Shown one piece after another: positions 1-4,673 of a DNA stretch of 5,059 nt (its first letter is position 1; each line of letters starts with the position of its first letter). The notes beneath the pieces are model-generated. The model saw only the letters and a list, made by a program, of their open reading frames with translations, ran no database searches and had not been told where the DNA came from. Origin of the DNA: DATBFX01 sp036558305 (GTDB lineage Bacteria > Chloroflexota > Chloroflexia > Thermomicrobiales > UBA6265). The translations under genes and the position numbers were made by a program. Location: NCBI GenBank assembly GCA_036558305.1, contig DATBFX010000049.1, positions 1 to 5,059 on the forward strand. Direction: 5' to 3'.

Positions 1-630
1 CCCTCCGGGCAGACCTGTTCCGACGGACGCTGTGTCTGCCGACCGCTGACGTGCAGCGACGTCCCGGGAGGATGCGGGACGCACGAGGACGGTTGCGGCG
101 GCTCGATCAGTTGCGGCTCGTGTGTGCCCCAATGCTTCGTCACCGGAACGCTGGTCGCCCTGGCGGACGGGACCTCAAAACCGATCGAGCGCATCGAGAT
201 CGGTGATCTGGTGCTCGGACGGGGCGGCCGCGTCAATCGCGTGCTCGGTTTGGAGCGCCCGACGCTCGGCCACCGTCCCCTGTACGCGCTCAACGGCGGG
301 AGGGCATTCGTCACCGGCGGTCACCCGTTCTGGACGGCCGGCGGTTGGAAAGCCGTCGATACGGCCGCCGCGGCGATCGAGATCCCGCGGCTGCGCGTCG
401 GCCAACTGGCGGTGGGCGATCGGCTCACGCATCTGGCGGCCGTGAGGGTGCCGGCGTGCGTCGGACGCGGGATCTCCGTCGAACCCGTCGAGGTCCGGCA
501 GGGTGAGATCGTCCTGGAGGCCGTGACCGGTGGCAGTGCCGATCCGGCGACTCAGCTCTACAACATGCGGGTCGACGGCGATCACACGTACTTCGCCGAC
601 GACTGGCTGGTCCACAACAAGTCGTCCTGA
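1..630 (+). CDS. Cys-rich protein with C-terminal Hint (intein-like) domain, 5' partial
   Basis: The frame is open from base 1, so the gene starts upstream; 209 residues are visible. Residues 1-44 are Cys-rich (Cys 6, 11, 13, 18, 25, 32, 38, 41), with the pattern CSDGRCVC followed by TC(x)6CG(x)5CGG, typical of secreted disulfide-bonded modules. From Cys45 a Hint fold is recognisable: block A CFVTGTLVALADGT...IGDLVLG with the catalytic Cys45, block B TGGHPFW with Thr105 and His108, and a C-terminal block ending DDWLVHN (His205, Asn206). Only Lys-Ser-Ser follows, then tandem stops TGA TAA. Hint domains catalyse N-S acyl shift and self-cleavage or ligation. Here the residue after Asn is Lys, not Cys/Ser/Thr, so normal splicing is not expected; cleavage or attachment at Cys45 is an inference. 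A GTG at 124 lies inside the continuous frame just before Cys45 and would cut off the Cys-rich part, so I do not use it. The domain call is firm; the role of the whole protein is unknown. Confidence 0.85.
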   Translation, partial: PSGQTCSDGRCVCRPLTCSDVPGGCGTHEDGCGGSISCGSCVPQCFVTGTLVALADGTSKPIERIEIGDLVLGRGGRVNRVLGLERPTLGHRPLYALNGGRAFVTGGHPFWTAGGWKAVDTAAAAIEIPRLRVGQLAVGDRLTHLAAVRVPACVGRGISVEPVEVRQGEIVLEAVTGGSADPATQLYNMRVDGDHTYFADDWLVHNKSS

Positions 631-654
631 TAAGCGGGCCATCGACCATGGCCG

Positions 655-693
655 AAAACGAGCGGCGCGCCCGCGGGCGCGCCGCTGCTCGTT
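655..693. terminator. GC-rich hairpin, probable shared (bidirectional) terminator
   Basis: A perfect 11-bp stem (661-671 with 676-686) encloses the 4-base loop CGCG. An outer 6-bp extension pairs 657-662 (aacgag) with 688-693 (ctcgtt) if a 3-base bulge is allowed. Read on the minus strand, the stem is followed by TTTT (658-655), which makes it a better intrinsic terminator for the minus-strand mreB/baeRF10 unit than for the plus-strand Hint gene. It lies between two convergent units, 27 bp after the Hint gene stop, where a shared terminator is expected. The T-tract is short, so efficiency is uncertain. Confidence 0.6.
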
Positions 694-715
694 CGTCCCA
701 GGAAACGCGGTCTCG

Positions 716-797
716 TCAGGCGGTGCGGCGCAGTTCCTGGCCGCCGGCGAGCGACCGCTGGTAGAAATGGAGGGCCGCGGCGGCGGCCGGCGCCGAG
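716..797 (-). pseudogene. Remnant of a second mreB 3' end (MreB C-terminal peptide copy)
   Basis: Bases 721-775 match 2293-2347, the 3' end of the intact mreB, at 49 of 55 positions by hand count. Past a 2-nt gap the match continues to 797 versus 2371, for a total of about 66 identities over 77 bases. The translated end is ALHFYQRSLAGGQELRRTA and then TGA (718-716); the intact MreB ends ALHLYQRALAGGQELRRTA and then TAG. Four of the six differences in the ungapped part are at third codon positions, so the copy probably diverged while still coding. The 2-nt gap puts the upstream match out of frame, which fits decay. The terminal peptide is in frame with the upstream baeRF10-like gene, 34 codons after its TAA, with no ribosome binding site before the GTG at 817-815. 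A translated 33-residue peptide or readthrough extension is possible but less likely than a remnant. Confidence 0.7.
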
Positions 798-820
798 ATC
801 GTGCCGAGACCGTCCACGCG

Positions 821-2128
821 TTAGCTGAAGCGGAGGAGGGCGCCGACGCCACCGAGTTCGTCGAGTTGACGCCCGGCATCGGTACGGGGCCGTTCGTCCT
901 CGGCCCGCGGCACGGGCTCCCCAGCCGGCGGCACAGGCACCTCGGTCCGAACAATTTCGTACGTGGCACCGGTCAGGATCGCACGCCGGATCAACTCATC
1001 CTCGGCGCGGATCGGCACGATCTGACCGCGCTCGCCACCCGTTGGGTGCCGATCGGGGATCGCCCCGATCCCGGCGACGTCGGCCGAGTAGTCGGCCCAA
1101 CCGACGGCGGCGAAGTCGTCGTTCATCACGAGTGTTTCTACCTGTCCCTGTTTCAAAGCAGTCAGCACGGCGTCCGGTCCGGCGGCACCCGGTCCGCCGG
1201 ACTCGACGGCGTTGCGAAGGGCGGCTGCGGCGGCCGCTTCGCGACCTCGCTCGGCCTCCTCGTCGAGCGGGAGGGTGGCGTCGATGAGGTCCTGGGTCGG
1301 TGTCGTGATGTCCAACCGGACCGTGCCGACGATGCGATTCGCGACCGTGTGGTGGAGGAACTGGTTGAGCGGAGAGGTCATCACCTCGTCGCCCGCGATG
1401 ATCAGGACGTCGACTCCGGCGTCGTCCAACGCCTGCCGGGTGCCGTCGGCGATGGCGCGCGTGAACTGATCGTGCCGCTCACCGGCGCGCGCTTGATAAC
1501 GGCGTTGCGATCCGCCTGCTTTCCGCTTGAGCGGATACTCCGCCCCGTAGGCGACGACTTCGCGCTCGCGTCGTGACTGCGTCACGAATACCAGCGATGC
1601 CTCCTTCTGGTCGGCGAGGAGGACGGCATAGGTCGCGTGGTCGTCGGCGATGCGGGCGAGCGTCGCCAATGCCGGAATCGGCCCGACGGTGACTTCGGTC
1701 GGCACGGCGACCGCGAGTGGCAGCGCGACGAAGACGTCCGCGTCGGCGCGGGCGAAGACGAGCACTCCTTGCGCGGCGGCCGGAAGCGGTTCGACATCGA
1801 ATTGGCGGTCGATCCGCTCATTGTCGAGGTAACGACCGACGCGTTCGATATCGACGGCGAGGGTGCGGGCAGCCGGCGAATGCTTGGCATACTCGGCCAG
1901 GATCGCGTTCGCGGTGTCCTCGAATTGGCGGCGTGCCGGCCTCCGGGCCGGATCGGAACCCTGCGGGCCCCAGTCGAGGGCGACCGACAGATACTGACTT
2001 GCTTCCCCGGGGGTCATCATCGCGGGGGGAAGGGCCGCGATCTGCGCCAGCGATTCGCGGAGATCGAGGACGAGATCGGAATCGTCCTCCGTGATGCGGA
2101 GTCGTCGGATGGGCCGATTGCTGACCAC
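821..2128 (-). CDS. baeRF family 10-type (eRF1-like / Vms1-like) protein
   Basis: A 435-residue soluble protein resembling the bacterial eRF1-related families (baeRF10), which are related to the Vms1/ANKZF1 peptidyl-tRNA hydrolases of ribosome quality control. The central domain begins around residue 165 (YAVLLADQKEASLVF) and carries the loop AGGSQRRYQAR at about 204-214, with Gly-Ser-Gln at 206-208 in the place of the eRF1 GGQ / Vms1 GSQ catalytic motif. It is followed by a helix with RHDQF and strands VDVLIIAGDEV and RIVGTVRLD. The last third (AVLTALKQGQVETLVMNDDF, then EDELIRRAILTGATYEIV) resembles the third, L7Ae-like domain of eRF1. The protein ends GGVGALLRFS, the usual end of this family, so it looks complete. 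A role in releasing peptides from stalled ribosomes or tRNA is inferred from family, not shown. It lies 159 nt downstream of mreB on the same strand. GTG at 2128 is chosen because AAGGAG lies 6 nt before it; a TTG at 2173 and an ATG at 2149 are in frame but lack well-spaced sites. Confidence 0.85.
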   Translation of the reverse strand: MVSNRPIRRLRITEDDSDLVLDLRESLAQIAALPPAMMTPGEASQYLSVALDWGPQGSDPARRPARRQFEDTANAILAEYAKHSPAARTLAVDIERVGRYLDNERIDRQFDVEPLPAAAQGVLVFARADADVFVALPLAVAVPTEVTVGPIPALATLARIADDHATYAVLLADQKEASLVFVTQSRREREVVAYGAEYPLKRKAGGSQRRYQARAGERHDQFTRAIADGTRQALDDAGVDVLIIAGDEVMTSPLNQFLHHTVANRIVGTVRLDITTPTQDLIDATLPLDEEAERGREAAAAAALRNAVESGGPGAAGPDAVLTALKQGQVETLVMNDDFAAVGWADYSADVAGIGAIPDRHPTGGERGQIVPIRAEDELIRRAILTGATYEIVRTEVPVPPAGEPVPRAEDERPRTDAGRQLDELGGVGALLRFS

Positions 2129-2134
2129 GGTCTG

Positions 2135-2140
2135 CTCCTT
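2135..2140 (-). promoter_or_regulatory. Ribosome binding site of the baeRF10-like gene
   Basis: AAGGAG on the minus strand, 6 nt from GTG at 2128-2126. It decides the start: it lies downstream of the in-frame TTG (2173) and ATG (2149), so those longer starts would waste it. Confidence 0.75.
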
Positions 2141-2234
2141 GGTTTGCATTCTCCCATCGGAATAGGACGTCAATCGTCCAGCCGCGTCGCCTCGCGCCGA
2201 GCGTATGGATGATCGAGCCAGAAATCAGGCGAAC

Positions 2235-2269
2235 CCGGACGGCCACTGGCGAGACCGGTGCCGTTCCGG
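2235..2269 (-). other. Imperfect hairpin in the mreB-baeRF10 gap
   Basis: Arms 2235-2246 and 2258-2269 pair with two single-base bulges, and inner bases extend the stem to a small CGAGA-type loop. The hairpin begins about 19 nt after the mreB stop on the transcribed minus strand. No T-tract follows, so it is not a convincing terminator; it could be a processing or mRNA-stability element that sets different levels of the two proteins. No clear promoter for the baeRF10-like gene is visible in the gap. Confidence 0.35.
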
Positions 2270-2287
2270 ACAGAACGCGAGGAGGTG

Positions 2288-3346
2288 CTACGCGGTGCGC
2301 CGCAGTTCCTGGCCGCCGGCGAGGGCGCGCTGGTAGAGGTGGAGGGCTTCGGCGACGCGGCCGGTGCCGCGGGCGACGCAGGTCAGCGGGTCTTCGGCGC
2401 GGCGAACCGGCATCTTCAGCTCGTGCTGCAACCGGCGGTCGAGACCGAGGAGGAGGGCGCCGCCACCGGCGAGGGTGATGCCGTTCTCCATGATGTCGGC
2501 GACGAGTTCGGGGGGCGTCTCTTCGATCGCGGTCTTGACGAGCTCGACGATCGTGTTGACCGGGGTCGAGATGGCGTCGCGGAGCTCGACGGAACTGACT
2601 TCGACCGCTTTCGGCAGACCAGTGAGGAGGTCGCGGCCGCGGAGGGTGACGCGGATCTCTTCTTCGAGGGGGTAGGCCGAACCGGCGGCGATCTTGGCAT
2701 TCTCGGCGGTGCGCTCGCCGATGACGAGGTTGTGGTCGCGGCGGGCGTACTGGATGATCGCGTCGTCGATCTCGTCGCCGGCGACCCGGATCGAGTGGTT
2801 GACGACGATACCGCCGAGCGAGATGACGGCGACCTCGGTGGTACCGCCGCCGATGTCGACGATCATGCTGCCGACCGGTTCGTTGATCGGCAGCCCGGCG
2901 CCGATCGCCGCGGCCATCGGCTCCTCGATCGTGTAGGCCTCGCGCGCTCCCGCGGACAACGCGGCGTCCTTGGCGGCCCGCTTCTCGACCTCGGTGACGC
3001 CGCTCGGGATGCCGATGACGACGCGGGGGTGGGGGGCCATCATCCGCTGGAGGTGAACCTTGCGGATAAAGTAGTGGAGCATCATCTCGACGGTGTCGAA
3101 GTCGGCGATGACGCCGTCCTTGAGGGGGCGGACCGCGACGATGCTCTCCGGGGTCTTGCCGACCATCGCCTTGCCCTCGACGCCGACGGCGAGGGCGCGC
3201 TTCGACTTGGTGTCGATGGCGACGACGGAGGGCTCGGAGATGACGATGCCCTTGCCGCGCACGTAGACGAGGGTGTTGGCGGTCCCGAGGTCGATCCCCA
3301 GGTCGCGGCTGAAGAAACCGAACAAGGCGGAAAGCGGGCGAATCAA
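2288..3346 (-). CDS. mreB: Rod shape-determining protein MreB
   Basis: A full-length 352-residue bacterial actin. It polymerises with ATP into membrane-associated filaments that guide the elongation-phase peptidoglycan machinery. Visible motifs in order: a short hydrophobic N-terminal stretch (LSALFGFF, residues 5-12) suited to membrane contact; phosphate-1 loop DLGTANT at 20-25; ADFDTVEMML around 81-90; EEPMAAAIGAGL at 141-152 with the conserved Glu of the active site region; phosphate-2 loop DIGGGTTEVAVIS at 164-176; GERTAENAKIAAGSAY at 210-225; adenosine loop LAGGGALLLGL at 292-302; CVARGTGR at 323-330. The tail from 334 (ALHLYQR...RRTA) is duplicated downstream of the next gene. The start is TTG at 3346 with GGAGGA 8 nt before it; the frame then reads straight into FSRDLGIDLGT. 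It is followed by a baeRF10-like gene, not the usual mreC and mreD. Confidence 0.97.
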   Translation of the reverse strand: MIRPLSALFGFFSRDLGIDLGTANTLVYVRGKGIVISEPSVVAIDTKSKRALAVGVEGKAMVGKTPESIVAVRPLKDGVIADFDTVEMMLHYFIRKVHLQRMMAPHPRVVIGIPSGVTEVEKRAAKDAALSAGAREAYTIEEPMAAAIGAGLPINEPVGSMIVDIGGGTTEVAVISLGGIVVNHSIRVAGDEIDDAIIQYARRDHNLVIGERTAENAKIAAGSAYPLEEEIRVTLRGRDLLTGLPKAVEVSSVELRDAISTPVNTIVELVKTAIEETPPELVADIMENGITLAGGGALLLGLDRRLQHELKMPVRRAEDPLTCVARGTGRVAEALHLYQRALAGGQELRRTA

Positions 3347-3354
3347 GCTCGGGG

Positions 3355-3360
3355 TCCTCC
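3355..3360 (-). promoter_or_regulatory. Ribosome binding site of mreB (TTG start)
   Basis: GGAGGA on the minus strand, 8 nt before TTG at 3346-3344. It supports the rare TTG start; the next in-frame candidate, a TTG at codon 8, has no such site. Confidence 0.75.
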
Positions 3361-3397
3361 GGTACTGTAGTGTGCGATCGCCCGATCACCGCGCGCC

Positions 3398-3415
3398 GGA
3401 TCCGCGATCGGATCC
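3398..3415 (-). promoter_or_regulatory. Hairpin in the mreB 5' leader
   Basis: A perfect 7-bp stem (3398-3404 with 3409-3415, GGATCCG/CGGATCC) with a 4-base loop, about midway in the roughly 120-nt leader implied by the predicted promoter. It is too far from the ribosome binding site (over 35 nt) to block it directly. Its function is unknown. Confidence 0.35.
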
Positions 3416-3477
3416 CCTTCCCCGCGCCGGCATGGTCGTCTGGGCGCACGATAGACTTCGGACCGGCTGTCGGGCGG

Positions 3478-3504
3478 AGTATAGCATAGGGGAGCGGAGG
3501 GCAA
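3478..3504 (-). promoter_or_regulatory. Probable sigma-70-type promoter of mreB
   Basis: On the minus strand TATACT (3483-3478) forms a good -10 element, and TTGCCC (3504-3499) lies 15 bp upstream as a -35 element; CTTGCC one base further gives a 16-bp spacer. The surrounding AT-rich patch (tatgctatact) stands out against the GC-rich background. Transcription would start near 3470 and give a leader of about 120 nt. The spacing is slightly short, so this is a prediction. Confidence 0.45.
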
Positions 3505-3583
3505 GCGAGCGATGGGTGGTGGTTAGGACATCGGCCAGACCGGGTGTGGCGATGGGCAGTCAGGGGCAAGGCCATTGCACGTC

Positions 3584-3603
3584 GTTTCACACGGTTTCAC
3601 ACG
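3584..3603. repeat. Two tandem copies of a 10-bp unit, GTTTCACACG
   Basis: Two exact adjacent copies, 3584-3593 and 3594-3603, about 80 bp upstream of the predicted mreB -35 element. A one-turn (10-bp) spacing would put both copies on the same face of the helix, as for an activator or repressor site, but two copies alone could be chance slippage. Confidence 0.55.
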
Positions 3604-3697
3604 TCGAGGAACCCTGTCAGATGGTTAGCCGTGGCCGGGAGCCGGCGCAATGGCGTCTCATGCCTCACGGCAGAGGACGCCGGCCTCGTCGACCCGT

Positions 3698-3768
3698 AGG
3701 GGCGGACCGCCGTGTCCGCCCTTTCCGAATTCCGCATGCGATGAGGGCGGACACGGCGGTCCACCCCT
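3698..3768. repeat. Long palindrome, REP/MITE-like element
   Basis: Arms 3698-3722 and 3744-3768 are complementary at 24 of 25 positions; the inner 19 bp (3704-3722 with 3744-3762) are perfect, and the only mismatch is 3703/3763. The 21-base loop contains small palindromes (gaattc, cgcatgcg). The core reads GGGCGGACACGGCGGTCC. From memory, similar GGGCGGAC-type palindromes occur as dispersed intergenic repeats in several GC-rich phyla; I could not check this. It lies 25 bp beyond the stop of the GlsB-like gene and could also act as a transcript-end hairpin, but no T-tract follows. No clear target-site duplication is seen. Confidence 0.8.
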
Positions 3769-3792
3769 TCAAATGACGCTCTTGGGATCTCC

Positions 3793-4047
3793 TTACGCCC
3801 GACGGACCAAGCGCAGCAAACCGAGCAGCAAGATCGAGCCGATGACGGCGAGGATGAAGCTGCCGGCGTTGAAGTGCATGTCCCAACTCTCGTCGGTGAG
3901 GAGTTTGTAGATGACGCCGCCGATGAAGGCGCCGGCGATGCCGATGAAGATGTTGGAGAGGCACCCCATCTGGTCGCGGGTGCCGGCCAGGATGCTGGCG
4001 ACCCACCCGGCCAGGGCCCCGAAGATGATCCAGGCGATGATCCCCAT
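3793..4047 (-). CDS. GlsB/YeaQ/YmgE family small membrane protein
   Basis: An 84-residue, very hydrophobic protein that fits the transglycosylase-associated (GlsB/YeaQ/YmgE) family in length and layout. Three membrane segments are visible at about 2-21, 29-49 and 61-80. The typical Gly-rich pattern is present: AWIIFGALAGWVAS near the start, then the loop GTRDQMGCLSNIFIGIAGAFIGG, where the family has an M/GxxxNIxxGIxGAxxGG-like stretch. It ends in a basic tail, RLVRRA. It sits in the cytoplasmic membrane. The family is linked to stress responses, but its biochemical role is not established. The start ATG at 4047 has AGAGAGGA (4065-4058) 10 nt upstream. It appears monocistronic, divergent from the gene at 4185. 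Confidence 0.93.
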   Translation of the reverse strand: MGIIAWIIFGALAGWVASILAGTRDQMGCLSNIFIGIAGAFIGGVIYKLLTDESWDMHFNAGSFILAVIGSILLLGLLRLVRRA

Positions 4048-4184
4048 CGTTTCGCGGTCCTCTCTCTGCTCGTCGTCGCGGCTGACGCGACGGAGGTGAG
4101 CGGCGTGCCCGGTGGGATTGTAGTGGCGGACCGTCTCGCCCGCCGTGGCGCGTATACTCGCCGCCAGGAGGGTAAACGAGCGCG
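4048..4184. promoter_or_regulatory. Divergent promoter region for the GlsB-like gene and the 4185 gene
   Basis: On the plus strand TATACT (4153-4158) is a probable -10 element for the gene at 4185, with the ribosome binding site AGGAGGG at 4166-4172, 12 nt before its ATG (rather far). On the minus strand TACAAT (4122-4117) is a good -10 candidate for the GlsB-like gene, giving a leader of about 60 nt. Neither has a convincing -35 element, so an activator or an alternative sigma factor may be involved. A near-perfect palindrome (4147-4162) covers the plus-strand -10. Confidence 0.4.
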
Positions 4185-4661
4185 ATGGATCTCGACATTC
4201 GGACGTTGGTCGGAGGAGAGCTTTCCGACCGGTTGCCGGAGACGCCGCACGAGTTGCCGTACGACCGGGCGAAGGTCGACGAGTTGCTGACGCGGGTCAA
4301 AAACGGCGAGGCGGTCGAGCTCTTGACCGAGTTGTTGAACGCCGTCGATTGGCGCCGTGCGTTCGTCGACGACGAGGGCAAACCGCTGACGCTCGAAGAC
4401 ATCAGCCGCCTCTATGCCTACTACCGGCAAAAGTTCGGCGACCTGGGGCCGATCTACCTGGCCGATCTCCTCTCGACCGAGTTCATGACGGAAGCGATCG
4501 CGCGCGGCGACGTCGTCCTTTCCGATCGGTTGCAACACATTGGCCGTGAAGACCCCCGGCTCTGGCAGGAGATCCGGCAGTTTTTCCGGCGCAAGGAATT
4601 TGCGACGGCGCTGCTGGTCGGCGCGCACTATTCGCGGGGGCGCCGCGAGCCGCCGGAGTGA
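4185..4661 (+). CDS. Hypothetical protein, 158 residues, family not recognised
   Basis: I do not recognise this protein. It is soluble, with no signal peptide, membrane segment or Cys, and is rich in Leu, Asp, Glu and Arg. Likely helices include DRAKVDELLTRVK (27-39), AVELLTELLNAVDW (43-56), TLEDISRLYAYYRQKF (69-84), LADLLSTEFMTEAIARG (92-108) and RLWQEIRQFFRRKEFATALL (124-143), so an all-helical fold is likely. The tail is basic and disordered-looking. The coding call rests on the clean ATG start, a promoter-like TATACT and AGGAGGG upstream, and a protein-like composition through to the stop. The antisense frames across it are Arg-rich and look like shadows. It is divergent from the GlsB-like gene and convergent with the SpoVR-like gene, with only 12 nt between the two stop codons. 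Confidence 0.75.
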   Translation: MDLDIRTLVGGELSDRLPETPHELPYDRAKVDELLTRVKNGEAVELLTELLNAVDWRRAFVDDEGKPLTLEDISRLYAYYRQKFGDLGPIYLADLLSTEFMTEAIARGDVVLSDRLQHIGREDPRLWQEIRQFFRRKEFATALLVGAHYSRGRREPPE

Positions 4662-4673
4662 GACGAGCCGCGC

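Larger units (their letters stand above)
3347..3792. other. 446-bp non-coding region between mreB and the GlsB-like gene
   Basis: It holds, from left to right, the mreB leader with a hairpin (3398-3415), a probable mreB promoter (3478-3504), a 10-bp tandem repeat (3584-3603), and a long palindrome (3698-3768). A weaker inverted pair (3641-3647 with 3678-3684, gccggcg/cgccggc) lies just left of the palindrome. Open frames cross the region but none resembles a protein family or has a ribosome binding site. I see nothing else in 3506-3583 or 3604-3640. Confidence 0.7.

Noticed and set aside
124..126. GTG as start of the Hint protein
   Set aside because: The frame is open upstream to base 1 and encodes a coherent Cys-rich module; no ribosome binding site precedes the GTG.
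530..1576. Plus-strand open frame of about 348 codons
   Set aside because: Overlaps the Hint gene in another frame and runs antisense to the baeRF10-like gene; composition is shadow-like.
2168..2173. TTGACG as -35 element for the baeRF10-like gene
   Set aside because: The hexamer is good, but no acceptable -10 lies 16-18 bp downstream (AATGCA at 17), and it would leave almost no room before the ribosome binding site.
2258..3370. Long plus-strand open frame of about 370 codons
   Set aside because: Antisense to mreB, Asp/Gly/Val-rich, no family resemblance; mreB itself is unambiguous.
1818..3590. Long open minus-strand frame of about 590 codons across mreB and the gap
   Set aside because: It is Arg/Pro/Gly-rich low-complexity output of a shifted frame over mreB, typical of a GC-rich shadow.
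3273..3776. Plus-strand open frame through the mreB leader and the palindrome
   Set aside because: Starts inside antisense mreB, is Arg-rich and ends in the repeat; such translations of palindromes commonly give spurious proteins.
3597..4628. Minus-strand open frame of about 343 codons across the palindrome, GlsB-like gene and 4185 gene
   Set aside because: Covers a clear gene in another frame, an inverted repeat and a divergent promoter region; no binding site and no recognisable domain.
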